64,000 nucleotides of DNA, from assembly GCA_022448245.1 (NCBI GenBank), contig JAKVCO010000014.1:26085-90084 (forward strand), written 5' to 3'. The DNA is from Paracoccaceae bacterium (GTDB taxonomy: Bacteria; Pseudomonadota; Alphaproteobacteria; Rhodobacterales; Rhodobacteraceae). Both the position numbers and the translations under genes were made by a program. The notes under the pieces were generated by a model. The model saw only the letters and a list, made by a program, of their open reading frames with translations, was not told the DNA's origin and ran no database searches. Shown piece after piece: positions 46,034 through 55,252 of the stretch. Position 1 is the first letter of the stretch. The number at the start of each line of letters is the position of its first letter.

Positions 46034-48820
46034 TCAGTAGTGCACAGACAGCGCGTCCATCGGCGTCTTCTGCGGCGGGGCGAACTTCGTCAGGTCGATG
46101 CCCTCAACGGCCGTCTTGTACTCCTCAACTGTAGGCGTGCGGCCCAGAATTGCGGAGAGAACAACCACTGGCGTGGAAGCCAATAGCGATTCACCCAGCT
46201 TCTCAGCAGAATCTTCCACCACACGGCCTTTGAAGAGACGCGTGGAGGTGGCGAGCACAGTATCGCCCTTCCCGGCCTTCTCCTGGTTGCCCATGCAAAG
46301 GTTACAACCCGGACGCTCGAGGTAGAGAATGTTCTCATACTCAGTACGAGCCTTCTCCTTGGGCGCAGTGTCGTCGAATTCGAAGCCTGCATATTTCTGC
46401 AGGATCTCCCAATCACCCTCTTCCTTGAGCTCGTCGATGATGTTGTAGGTCGGCGCGGCCACCACGAGCGGTGCCTTGAATTCCACCTTGCCATAGGCGG
46501 CCTCGAGGTTGCGCAGCATCTGCGCCACGATCTTCACATCGCCCTTGTGCACCATGCAGGACCCCACAAAGCCCAGGTCCACCTTCTTGTCGCGGTAAAA
46601 GCTGATCGGGCGGATCGTGTCGTGGGTGTAGCGCTTGGAGACGTCGGCGTTCTGCACGTCCGGGTCGGCAATCATGGGCTCGTTGATCTTGTCGAGGTCC
46701 ACGACCACTTCGGCGGCATACTTGGCATCCGCATCCGGCGTCAGCGCAGGCTTCTCACCGCTCTGGATCTCAGCAATGCGCGCATCTGCGATGGCGATGA
46801 GCTTGGCGAGCATGCCATTCTCATGCTCCATGCCTTTGTCCATCATGATCTGGATGCGCGACTTCGCGAGCTCAAGCGATCCGATCAGCGTCTCGTCGTT
46901 GGAGATACAAACGGAGGCCTTCGCCTTCATCTCAGCCGTCCAGTCAGTGAACGTGAACGCTTGGTCAGCGAGCAGCGTACCGATGTGCACCTCGATGACG
47001 CGGCCTTGGAAGACGTTGTCGCCGTGCTGCTCAAGCATCTGGGCCTGCGTGGCATGCACCACATCGCGGAAGTCCATGTGATCGGCCATCTGGCCCTTGA
47101 AGGTCACCTTCACGGACTCAGGGATCGGCATGGAGGCTTCGCCCGTTGCCAGCGCCAGCGCAACCGTGCCGGAGTCAGCACCAAAGGCCACACCCTTCGA
47201 CATCCGCGTGTGGCTGTCGCCGCCGATGATGATGGCCCAGTCGTCCACCGTGATGTCGTTGAGCACCTTGTGAATGACGTCCGTCATGGAATGATAAACG
47301 CCCTTCGGGTCACGGCCCGTGACGAGGCCAAAGTCGTTCATGAACTTCATCAGGCGCGGCGTGTTGGCTTGTGCCTTGAGGTCCCAGACCGACGCCGTGT
47401 GGCAGCCCGACTGATACGCGCCGTCCACCAGCGGGGAGACGACGGTCGCGGCCATCGCCTCAAGCTCCTGCATGGTCATGAGGCCCGTGGTGTCTTGGGA
47501 GCCCACGATGTTGACCTTCACACGCACGTCGGAACCCGCGTGCAGCACCTTGCCCGGCGTGTTGCCACGCGCATTGGCGTTGAAGATCTTCTCCACAGCC
47601 GTGAGGCCCTGGTTCTCGTGGCTGATCTCTTTGGAGGCCGCGAAAGCGGACTGGAGCGGCTGGCCCAGCGTCTCGGCTGCAAATGTCTGAAGCTTCTTGC
47701 CGAAGACGATGGCGTAGGAGCCGCCCGCCTTCATGAACTCCGTCTTCTGCGGCGTGAAGGAAGACGCCATATCGACAAGCTCTTCTCCATCCTCGGAGTA
47801 GAGCTTTTTCTCTTTCGTATTGATCTTGAGAACCGTGCCCGTCGCGACAGAGTACTTCTGTTCGAGGATCGGGTTACCGTCGTTGCCGAGGATCGGCTTG
47901 CCGTCCTCATCAACCTTTTTAACCCAGTTCTTGAGGTCGACACCGATGCCGCCCGTCACACCTACCGTCGTCAGGAAGATGGGGGAGATACCGTTCGTAC
48001 CGGCCACAACGGGGGCGATGTTCACGAATGGCACGTAGGGGGAAGCTTGCTTGCCCGTCCAAAGCGCCACGTTGTTGACGCCAGACATACGGCTCGAGCC
48101 CACACCCATGGTGCCCTTCTCGGCGATAAGCATCACACGTTTGCCGGGGTGCGCCGCTTTCAACGCCTCGATTTCCTGCTGAGCCTCAGGGGTGATCATG
48201 CACTTGCCATGCAGCTCACGGTCCGCGCGGGAGTGTGCCTGATTGCCCGGCGACAGAAGGTCGGTGGAGATATCGCCTTCGGCAGCGATATAGGTGACCA
48301 CCTCAACCACTTCTTCCACCTCGGGAAGCTTCGTGAAGAACTCCGCCTTGGCGTAGCTTTCCAGAACGTCCGCGGCCACGGCGTTGCCAGCGGCATGCGC
48401 CTTGGCGATCCGCTCCATATCCGCGTCGTAGAGGAAGACCTGCGTCTTCAACACTTCGGCAGCTTGCGCGGAGAGGCCCGCATCGTCGCCCAGCGCGATG
48501 TCGAGCAGCACCTCAACAGAGGGGCCGCCTTTCATGTGGCTGAGAAGCTCGAACGCGAACTCGGGCGTGATCTCAGGCACCTCCACGGCACCGATGGCCA
48601 CTTCCTTGAGGAAGTCTGCCTTCACGCGGCCTGCCGCAGTCGTACCCGGAAGCGTGTTGTAGATGAAGAAGTTCAGCGCCTGTTCACGATGGGCGTGGCC
48701 CGGCGTCATGATGATGCCCGTCACCTCCGCCGTCAGCGGACCCTCGTCGATCGGCTTGGGGCTCAGCCCCTGCCCTTTACGGGTTTCGATTTCTTCGAGG
48801 TAGGCGTCATAGAGGCTCAT
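46034..48820 (-). CDS. acnB: Aconitate hydratase B
   Basis: 928 residues from ATG 48820 (MSLYDAYLEEIETRKG); the upstream in-frame start at 48865 lacks support. AcnB interconverts citrate and isocitrate in the TCA cycle with a [4Fe-4S] cluster. Cys ligands are visible in SGCHTASVWD and RPGCNLCMGNQ. The N-terminal HEAT-like domain (TPEFAFELLSHMKGGPSVEVLLD) and swivel domain precede the barrel, the AcnB rather than AcnA order. GGDSHTRMSKGV is the active-site signature. It is monocistronic with its own terminator. Confidence 0.96.
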   Translation of the reverse strand: MSLYDAYLEEIETRKGQGLSPKPIDEGPLTAEVTGIIMTPGHAHREQALNFFIYNTLPGTTAAGRVKADFLKEVAIGAVEVPEITPEFAFELLSHMKGGPSVEVLLDIALGDDAGLSAQAAEVLKTQVFLYDADMERIAKAHAAGNAVAADVLESYAKAEFFTKLPEVEEVVEVVTYIAAEGDISTDLLSPGNQAHSRADRELHGKCMITPEAQQEIEALKAAHPGKRVMLIAEKGTMGVGSSRMSGVNNVALWTGKQASPYVPFVNIAPVVAGTNGISPIFLTTVGVTGGIGVDLKNWVKKVDEDGKPILGNDGNPILEQKYSVATGTVLKINTKEKKLYSEDGEELVDMASSFTPQKTEFMKAGGSYAIVFGKKLQTFAAETLGQPLQSAFAASKEISHENQGLTAVEKIFNANARGNTPGKVLHAGSDVRVKVNIVGSQDTTGLMTMQELEAMAATVVSPLVDGAYQSGCHTASVWDLKAQANTPRLMKFMNDFGLVTGRDPKGVYHSMTDVIHKVLNDITVDDWAIIIGGDSHTRMSKGVAFGADSGTVALALATGEASMPIPESVKVTFKGQMADHMDFRDVVHATQAQMLEQHGDNVFQGRVIEVHIGTLLADQAFTFTDWTAEMKAKASVCISNDETLIGSLELAKSRIQIMMDKGMEHENGMLAKLIAIADARIAEIQSGEKPALTPDADAKYAAEVVVDLDKINEPMIADPDVQNADVSKRYTHDTIRPISFYRDKKVDLGFVGSCMVHKGDVKIVAQMLRNLEAAYGKVEFKAPLVVAAPTYNIIDELKEEGDWEILQKYAGFEFDDTAPKEKARTEYENILYLERPGCNLCMGNQEKAGKGDTVLATSTRLFKGRVVEDSAEKLGESLLASTPVVVLSAILGRTPTVEEYKTAVEGIDLTKFAPPQKTPMDALSVHY

Positions 48821-49075
48821 CAGATCGGCACCTTTCGCTTGGATTTTCGCGGAATTGCGTTGCACCCTGGCATTTGTATGCGGCGGTATACCACTTCAAT
48901 ACCCCACGCAAGGGCGCGCGCCGTGGCAGGGTGCCGCGCGCGAGGCTCGGTTACTGTTTCCCAAGTTGGCGACTTGTGCTGATCTGTTAGGCCGCTACTT
49001 TGCAGCTAGACGATTGAGGGAACAACTAATGAGACCAGTTCTGTGTTGTGTGACGATGCGAAAGTGCGCCCCCTG

Positions 49076-50242
49076 ATGCGCACGCAGGTGGTCATCATTG
49101 GCGGCGGTCCCTCGGGCCTCCTTCTCGGTCAGCACCTCGCGCGTGCAGGTATCGAAAACATCATCCTAGAGCGCCGCAGTGAAGCCCATGTCCTGAACCG
49201 CATCCGCGCTGGCGTTCTCGAACGCGGTCTCACCAACCAGCTTGCAGACCTCGGCATCGGCGCGCGGATGTCGCGCGAAGGCTTTGTGCATGATGGCACC
49301 GTGATCTCCTTCGGGGATGAGGAGATCAGGGTCGACTTTACCAAACATACGGGCACGGCAGTGATGGTATACGGTCAAACCGAGGTGACCAAAGACCTAT
49401 ACGAGGCGCGCCACGGCATCGGCGGCACCACGCTCCATGACGTCAGCGATGTCGAAATCCATGATGTCGGCAGCGACACCCCCTCCGTCAGCTTCACGCA
49501 AGGCGGGCAGTCGCACATCATCCACTGCGACTTCATCGCAGGCTGTGACGGGTTTCATGGCGTCAGCCGTCAAACCATCCCTCAGGACAAACGGCGCGAG
49601 TATGAGAAGGTCTATCCGTTCGGCTGGCTCGGCGTTTTGTCTGAGACACCGCCCGTCCACGAAGAGCTTATCTACGCAAACTCCGATCGTGGCTTTGCGC
49701 TTTGCTCCATGCGGAACGAGCAGCTGAGCCGCTACTATCTGCAATGCGCCTCCGACGATGATCCCGCGCGCTGGAGCGACGATGCCTTTTGGGACGAATT
49801 GCGCCGCCGCATCCCTGCAGCGCATGCCGAAGCGCTCGTCACCGGCCCGTCGATCGAAAAGAGCATCGCGCAGCTGCGGTCCTTTGTGTGCGAGCCCATG
49901 CAATGGGGCCGCCTGTTCCTGTGCGGAGACGCCGCCCACATCGTGCCCCCCACGGGCGCCAAGGGCCTCAACACCGCCGCCTCCGACGTCTACTACCTCG
50001 CCGATGGGCTGATCCGGCACTACGGCGGTGACAGCGAGGGGGTCGATACCTATTCAACACGCGCCCTCGCCCGCGTCTGGAAAGCCGAACGTTTCAGCTG
50101 GTGGATGACGCGGCTGCTTCATCACTTCCCTGATCAGTCGCCATTCGACACGCGCATGCAGCAGGCCGAGGTGTCCTATCTTACCTCATCCGAGGAGGCG
50201 CAGGCAGTGCTGGCTCACAACTACGTGGGACTGCCCTACTGA
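49076..50242 (+). CDS. pobA: 4-hydroxybenzoate 3-monooxygenase
   Basis: 388 residues from ATG 49076 (MRTQVVIIGGGPSGLLLGQHLARAG), the usual PobA length of ~390. RIRAGVLERG binds NADPH; CDGFHGVSRQTIP is the DG motif; RLFLCGDAAHIVPPTGAKGLN closes the FAD site. The enzyme hydroxylates 4-hydroxybenzoate to protocatechuate, the entry to the beta-ketoadipate pathway, whose ring-cleavage genes are not in the window. No PobR-type regulator is adjacent. A longer start at 49043 gives a poor N-terminus. Confidence 0.94.
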   Translation: MRTQVVIIGGGPSGLLLGQHLARAGIENIILERRSEAHVLNRIRAGVLERGLTNQLADLGIGARMSREGFVHDGTVISFGDEEIRVDFTKHTGTAVMVYGQTEVTKDLYEARHGIGGTTLHDVSDVEIHDVGSDTPSVSFTQGGQSHIIHCDFIAGCDGFHGVSRQTIPQDKRREYEKVYPFGWLGVLSETPPVHEELIYANSDRGFALCSMRNEQLSRYYLQCASDDDPARWSDDAFWDELRRRIPAAHAEALVTGPSIEKSIAQLRSFVCEPMQWGRLFLCGDAAHIVPPTGAKGLNTAASDVYYLADGLIRHYGGDSEGVDTYSTRALARVWKAERFSWWMTRLLHHFPDQSPFDTRMQQAEVSYLTSSEEAQAVLAHNYVGLPY

Positions 50243-50324
50243 GTGCAGGCATTTCTGTGATGCAGGCCTCTCTCGCGAATGTCAGAGTGAGCGCAAAGTC
50301 GAACACAAAGGCAGCCCGCACGAC

Positions 50325-50996
50325 ATGATGGACCTCACCGTCAAAGACCTTGTCCTTAGAAGCCCCTCGGGGCGGCGGTTGCTGGACATTCCCGCGCTCG
50401 CGGTCCCCGCTGGTGGCGTGCTGGCGATCGCCGGCAGATCAGGTGCCGGTAAGTCGACGCTTCTGTTTGCTGTGGCGGGGCTCACCCCGGTGACGGCTGG
50501 CTCCGTGACTTGGGGGGCGAAAAGACTTAGCGCGCTGACAGAAGACGACCGCACCGCCTTTCGCCGCGAAGCTGTTGGCATGGTCTTTCAGGACAACATG
50601 CTTTTTGAGGAGCTATCGGCCGCAGAAAATGCCGCCCTCGGCGCGCTCTACGCCCCTCGCCCAACGCGGGGGTCGGTAAAAGAGGCCGCATCAGCCGCGC
50701 TCGGCGCCTTTGGGCTGGCCGGGGCGGACACACGTCGGGCCGAGAGCTATTCGGGCGGCGAACGCCAGCGCATCGCAGTGGCGCGCGCGCTCAGCACCGA
50801 TCCCGCAATCGTCCTCGCAGACGAACCTACAGCGAGCCTTGATCGCGCTACCGCTGACGCGTTGATCGCCGACCTGATGTCGAACGCGCGCGACCGTGGC
50901 CGGACGCTCGTGGTCGCATCGCACGACCCTGCATTGCTTTCCGCGGCAGATAAGGTGGTCACCCTCGAAGACGGGCGACTTGCGTCCGACGGCTAG
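50325..50996 (+). CDS. Orphan ABC-transporter ATPase, LolD/MacB-like
   Basis: 223-residue ATPase. Walker A IAGRSGAGKSTLLFAVAG, Q-loop MVFQDNMLFEELSA, signature YSGGERQRIAVARAL, Walker B IVLADEPTASLD and H-loop VVASHDPALLSA. The FQDNMLFEELSAAEN pattern with ATASLD-like tail groups it with LolD/MacB/FtsE exporters that act on lipoproteins or peptides. No permease gene is nearby, so its partner must be encoded elsewhere; neighbours are pobA and gamma-glutamyltransferase. Confidence 0.78.
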   Translation: MMDLTVKDLVLRSPSGRRLLDIPALAVPAGGVLAIAGRSGAGKSTLLFAVAGLTPVTAGSVTWGAKRLSALTEDDRTAFRREAVGMVFQDNMLFEELSAAENAALGALYAPRPTRGSVKEAASAALGAFGLAGADTRRAESYSGGERQRIAVARALSTDPAIVLADEPTASLDRATADALIADLMSNARDRGRTLVVASHDPALLSAADKVVTLEDGRLASDG

Positions 50997-51203
50997 GCGC
51001 CCCCCTGCCGTCAGACCCCGTGCGCAAAGATTTGGCGAAGAGCCGCCTGAGACACGCTTAAATCCCGAAAACCGTTGAGGGTTCCCGCTCAAGTTGTGCT
51101 AGCGTTCTCGGAGGGGGCCCGACCGCGCCGATTTCGCAAGCGTCCTAACGCTGGACCACGGGCCCCAGTGAGACCAACGGTCATTCCGAAGAAAGGGAGA
51201 AAG

Positions 51204-52991
51204 GTGAGGATCATTGTAGCCATGATGTGCGTTGCGGGCCTTGCGCAACCGCTGATGGCTCAGCAGGCGGCAGACGCCGTGTCGCCGGAGGTGGCAACCC
51301 TGACTTCTGCCTTTGGGGCCCTGTCGGAGGCAGCTCAAGAGGCTCTCGCGACGAAGGCTGCGGGAACGCCTGTGACAGCCAATGACTGGATGGTGGCAGC
51401 AGCCAACCCTCTGGCCGCCGAGGCCGGTGCACGGGTCTTGGAAAACGGTGGAACGGCAGCTGACGCCATGGTCACAGTTCAAGCGGTGCTTGGGCTCGTG
51501 GAACCGCAATCATCTGGGCTGGGCGGGGGTGCCTTCTTGGTCTGGTACGATGCCAATTCAGGCGAAGTCACAACGCTCGACGGGCGCGAAACCGCGCCGC
51601 TCGACGTCACGCCCACGCTCTTTCAGACTAAAGATGGCGAACCCATGGGCTTTTGGGACGCCGTGGTAGGCGGCCGGTCCGTTGGGACACCAGGCACACC
51701 AAAGCTCATGGAAGAAGCGCACATTCGGTGGGGGAATGCCCCTTGGGCCTCGCTCTTTGGGGAGGCCATCTCCCTCGCTGATGAAGGCTTTATCGTCTCA
51801 GAACGGATGGCGGGATCTATCGCGGGCGGGGCTGAGCGCCTGCAAACGTTCAAGGCCACGGCGGACTACTTCTTCCCCGGTGGTGAGGCCCTCGCTGCTG
51901 GTGATGTCCTGACAAACGCGGATTACGCAAACACGCTGCGGTTGATTGCGGCCCATGGGGCTGATGCCTTTTACGAGGGCGCGATTGCAGACGATATCGT
52001 GGCCACGGTGCGCACAGCCGCTGGCAACCCCGGTGTCCTCAGCGCAACCGATCTCGAGATCTATGATGTCATTGAACGGCCGCCAGTCTGCGTCCCTTAC
52101 CGCAGCCATGAGGTTTGCGGCATGGGTCCACCCTCCTCCGGCGCGCTGACGGTGGGCCAGATCCTTGGCATGGTCGATCGCTACGACATGGCCGCCCTTG
52201 GGCCAGACAGCGCCGAAGCATGGCGCACTATCGGCGATGCCTCACGCTTGGCCTTCGCAGATCGCGGGCGCTACATGGCCGACAGTGATTTCGTGCCCAT
52301 GCCGACCGAGGGCCTCACAGCACCCGCCTACCTCGACGAGCGTGCGGCCCTCCTTGCCGGCGAGCAGGCCTTGGCCGAAGTCGCACCGGGGCGCCCGGAG
52401 TGGGATCACGCGATGCTCTGGGCCGACGATGTGTCGCTGGAGCTCCCGTCCACGTCTCACATCTCGATCGTCGATCGCTATGGAAACGCCCTCTCCATGA
52501 CGACCACCATCGAGAACGGCTTTGGCTCGCGCCTCATGGTGCGGGGGTTCCTGCTGAACAACGAACTCACGGATTTCTCCTTCCACACCCACCGCAACGG
52601 CTTCCCGATCGCGAACCGGGTGGAGCCTGGCAAGCGCCCGCGGTCGTCCATGTCACCCACGATCATGCTGACGGATGGTGAGCCGAGCCTCGTGATCGGA
52701 TCGCCCGGCGGCAGCCGCATCATCGGCTACGTCGCCAAAACCATCATCGCCCATGTCGATTGGGGCATGGACGTCCAACAGTCCATTGCAATGCCGCATC
52801 TGGTGAACCGCTTCGGCCCCTACGATCTGGAGCAAGACACGGATGCCACTGCACTTGAGGGTCCGCTGCGCGATCTGGGCTTTGAGGTAAACCTGAGGGG
52901 CCTCACATCAGGCCTCCACGCCATTGCGGTGGGAGATGTTCTGACAGGAGGTGCTGATCCAAGGCGCGAAGGCATCGCGATGGGGCAGTAA
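51204..52991 (+). CDS. ggt: Gamma-glutamyltransferase
   Basis: 595 residues from GTG 51204, which has GGGAGAAAG just upstream and opens with a signal peptide (VRIIVAMMCVAGLAQPLMA). Longer starts within the frame from 51075 are rejected because they bury it. The proenzyme cleaves itself before the nucleophile Thr417 in ELPSTSHISIVDRYGN; ENGFGSRLMVRGFLLNNELTDF and KRPRSSMSPTI follow in the small subunit. The large subunit has SSGLGGGAFLVWYDA and GRETAP (gamma-glutamyl-binding Arg region). Acts in the periplasm on glutathione and gamma-glutamyl compounds. Confidence 0.9.
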   Translation: MRIIVAMMCVAGLAQPLMAQQAADAVSPEVATLTSAFGALSEAAQEALATKAAGTPVTANDWMVAAANPLAAEAGARVLENGGTAADAMVTVQAVLGLVEPQSSGLGGGAFLVWYDANSGEVTTLDGRETAPLDVTPTLFQTKDGEPMGFWDAVVGGRSVGTPGTPKLMEEAHIRWGNAPWASLFGEAISLADEGFIVSERMAGSIAGGAERLQTFKATADYFFPGGEALAAGDVLTNADYANTLRLIAAHGADAFYEGAIADDIVATVRTAAGNPGVLSATDLEIYDVIERPPVCVPYRSHEVCGMGPPSSGALTVGQILGMVDRYDMAALGPDSAEAWRTIGDASRLAFADRGRYMADSDFVPMPTEGLTAPAYLDERAALLAGEQALAEVAPGRPEWDHAMLWADDVSLELPSTSHISIVDRYGNALSMTTTIENGFGSRLMVRGFLLNNELTDFSFHTHRNGFPIANRVEPGKRPRSSMSPTIMLTDGEPSLVIGSPGGSRIIGYVAKTIIAHVDWGMDVQQSIAMPHLVNRFGPYDLEQDTDATALEGPLRDLGFEVNLRGLTSGLHAIAVGDVLTGGADPRREGIAMGQ

Positions 52992-53092
52992 ATCACCCCG
53001 AAAAACGGCGGCAAAGGGTTACTCTAGACCATTGAAAAACAGTCATTTTTGGTAGCCCGCCGCATACAACTGCACACTATACAGGGCTTTTC

Positions 53093-53116
53093 GAGGGGGG
53101 CGAAACCGCCCCTCTC
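53093..53116 (+). terminator. Terminator-like hairpin after gamma-glutamyltransferase
   Basis: GAGGGGGGCG, loop AAAC, CGCCCCTCTC pair over ten positions with one G-T pair, about 100 bp after the ggt stop. There is no T-tract downstream, so its efficiency is uncertain. Confidence 0.45.
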
Positions 53117-53208
53117 AGGGTGAGTGAAAAAAAAGTTCCTCAGCCAAGGGTCTATAAAGACACAACAATCTCCCAAAGTATTAAAATTCTAAAATCTTCT
53201 ATCTTGAA

Positions 53209-53236
53209 GTAATAAACTTGCGCGCAAGTTTATTAC
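53209..53236. promoter_or_regulatory. Perfect 28-bp palindrome, candidate operator of the usp-tct operon
   Basis: GTAATAAACTTGCG and its exact inverse CGCAAGTTTATTAC meet with no spacer. It sits 84 bp before the usp start and overlaps a possible promoter (TTGAAG at 53204-53209). The TTGCGCGCAA core suits a MarR-type dimer. The symmetric AT-rich arms make a DNA-binding dimer site more likely than an RNA hairpin. Confidence 0.6.
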
Positions 53237-53320
53237 GTGTCGAGCATCCGGGAGGATTCAACCTCCTGCATCGGCACAGTTAAGAACCAATAGGTCGTCT
53301 AAACACGAGGGCTTTGCGCG

Positions 53321-54172
53321 ATGATCAAAACCATTCTTGTGCCTGTGCGCGGAGACGGCATGGTTGCGACCGTGCTGGCCCACGCGGCTGAGCTGGCCAA
53401 GAAGCATGGCGCGCAGGTCAACGTCGTGCATTGCCGACCGCAGCCCCAAGATCTGATCCCCCAAGGCATCCCCCTGCCCGAGTTCGCCCGCAAGATGATG
53501 CAGGATCAGGCCGTGGAGCTTGCTAACCGGACCGAAGATCACCTGCGGGGCATTCTACGTCGTCTCGCACGGGAATACGGGCTGACCGAAGGCACTGCCG
53601 AAGAAGGCGGCACGAGTTGCACCTTCAAGGAAGAGAACGGGCGCATGGCCGAGGTGGTGCGCCACGCCGGACGTCTGGCCGACCTCATCGTGCTGCCCAA
53701 GCCCCAGCGCGAACGAAACCTTGGCCAAAGCTCCCTCAAGGCCGCGCTTTATGGCGCCGGCCGGCCTGTCTTGATCTGCCCGGGCCAGCTGCAGCCTGAT
53801 GCCAGCTTTACCCAGCACGTGGCGATTGGCTGGAACGGGTCGCTGCCTGCGGCGCGCGCCGTCGCCTCGTCCCAAGACATCGTGCAGGCTGCCGACAAGG
53901 TGAGCATCCTGACCGGCGGCAAAGTAGAGCCCCACGGCCCGACGGCGTCCGAGCTTCTCGACTACTACGCGCATCGCGGCATCACGGCCGAAATCGTCAC
54001 CTTCGCCGGCAAGGACCCCGCGCGGGAGCTACTCGCCACGTCTCAATCCATCGGCGCGAGCCTGCTCGTGACCGGCGCCTACAGCCACAGCCACGAGGCC
54101 GAAATGCTCTTCGGCGGCAACACCGAACGCATCGTGGATGACACCGAAATGCCTGTCCTGATGGCCCACTGA
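53321..54172 (+). CDS. Universal stress protein, tandem UspA domains
   Basis: 283 residues with two Usp folds. The first runs from MIKTILVPVRGDGMVATVLA to about residue 145; the second includes HVAIGWNGSLPAARAV and ends in LLVTGAYSHSHEAEMLFGGNTERIV, which contains the ATP-binding G-x2-G-x9-G pattern characteristic of nucleotide-binding Usp. It precedes tctCBA by 80 bp and is probably in the same regulon. Its role with a carboxylate transporter is unclear; Usp genes often accompany TRAP and TTT systems. Confidence 0.82.
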   Translation: MIKTILVPVRGDGMVATVLAHAAELAKKHGAQVNVVHCRPQPQDLIPQGIPLPEFARKMMQDQAVELANRTEDHLRGILRRLAREYGLTEGTAEEGGTSCTFKEENGRMAEVVRHAGRLADLIVLPKPQRERNLGQSSLKAALYGAGRPVLICPGQLQPDASFTQHVAIGWNGSLPAARAVASSQDIVQAADKVSILTGGKVEPHGPTASELLDYYAHRGITAEIVTFAGKDPARELLATSQSIGASLLVTGAYSHSHEAEMLFGGNTERIVDDTEMPVLMAH

Positions 54173-54252
54173 ACGACCCGCAAAAGCCAACCGACACCCT
54201 TGGCTCTTGCGACCCCAAACAACCAACCGGGATTTTATTGGAGGACCCCCAA

Positions 54253-55230
54253 ATGAAACTCACTAAGCGACTTTTCCTCGGCCTTGCAGCAAGCACGGCC
54301 ATGGCTGCCCTTCCCGTCACAGCGATGGCAGAAGATTGGAGCCCTAAGCGTCCGATCGACTTTACCATCATGGCAGGCCCCGGCGGCGGCGCCGACCAGA
54401 TCGCGCGTTTCGTGCAGTCCGTGGTGGAAGCCAACGACATGACCACGCGCCCACTCGTGCCCACGAACCGTGGCGGCGGCTCCGGCGCTGAAGCACTGCT
54501 GCATATGAAGGACGCACGCGACGCCGATCACACGATCATGGTCACACTGAACTCTTTCTACACCACGCCGATCCGTCAGGAGGCACTGGGTGTCGACATC
54601 GAGACCTTCACCCCGATCACCATGATGGGCGTCGACCCGTTCGTGCTCTGGGTCCACAAGGACAGCGGCATCACCACGTTTGAGCAGTACATCGAGCAGG
54701 TCCGCGCGATGGACGGTGAGTTCGTGATGGGCGGCACCGGCTCCGGTCAGGAAGATTCCATCGTCATCGCGTTCATGTCTGGCGCCTACGGCCTCGACAT
54801 CAAGTACATCCCCTATGATGGCGGTGGCGCAGTTGCCAAGGACCTCGCAGGCAAGCAGATCATGGCGACCGTGAACAACCCGGCAGAGGCCAAAGGCTTC
54901 TACGAAGCGGGTGAGTTCGTGCCGCTCCTGGCCTTCTCGGACGAGCGTATGCCGGCCTACCCAGACGTGCCGACCATGAAGGAAAAGGGTCACGACTTCT
55001 CCTACTACAACCAGCGGGCCATCGTTGGCGCGCCGGGCATGTCGGACGAAGCCGCGGATTACTACCGCCAGGTCTTCAACGCCGTCTACGAGGGCGATGC
55101 GTGGCAGGGCTACCTGACTTCTGAGAGCCTCTCCCCGCTTCCGATGAACGAAGCGGAGACGCGCGCGTACTGGACCACCCAGGTCGAGAACCACCGCGAG
55201 CTGCTGAGCGCCCTCGGCGGCGAAAGCTAA
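54253..55230 (+). CDS. tctC: Tripartite tricarboxylate transporter substrate-binding protein TctC
   Basis: 325 residues from ATG 54253 with GGAGGA upstream; the TTG at 54238 is rejected. Signal peptide (MKLTKRLFLGLAASTAMAAL) and TctC/Bug-type motifs: RPIDFTIMAGPGGGADQIARF, VVEANDMT, GGTGSGQEDSIV and IPYDGGGAVAKDLAGKQIMA, which contribute the ligand-holding loops. Captures a carboxylate for TctBA. The actual substrate is unknown; a dicarboxylate is likely given the downstream ligase. Confidence 0.92.
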   Translation: MKLTKRLFLGLAASTAMAALPVTAMAEDWSPKRPIDFTIMAGPGGGADQIARFVQSVVEANDMTTRPLVPTNRGGGSGAEALLHMKDARDADHTIMVTLNSFYTTPIRQEALGVDIETFTPITMMGVDPFVLWVHKDSGITTFEQYIEQVRAMDGEFVMGGTGSGQEDSIVIAFMSGAYGLDIKYIPYDGGGAVAKDLAGKQIMATVNNPAEAKGFYEAGEFVPLLAFSDERMPAYPDVPTMKEKGHDFSYYNQRAIVGAPGMSDEAADYYRQVFNAVYEGDAWQGYLTSESLSPLPMNEAETRAYWTTQVENHRELLSALGGES

Positions 55231-55252
55231 GCGACAGGACCGGAGGGCAAAG

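Larger units (their letters stand above)
52992..53320. other. 329-bp AT-rich regulatory gap before the usp-tct operon
   Basis: No gene is seen. It holds a GGT-side hairpin (53093-53116: ten paired bases including one G-T, loop AAAC), an A-run, an AT-rich stretch from about 53150 to 53210, the 28-bp palindrome (53209-53236) and a small GGAGG/CCTCC hairpin near 53251. Base composition is far lower in G+C than the flanking genes, as in a promoter region. Confidence 0.6.

Noticed and set aside
46547..48982. 811-codon open frame on the plus strand opposite acnB
   Set aside because: It is a codon-bias shadow of acnB. The protein is rich in His, Arg and Val without domains, and the acnB frame has full family motifs.
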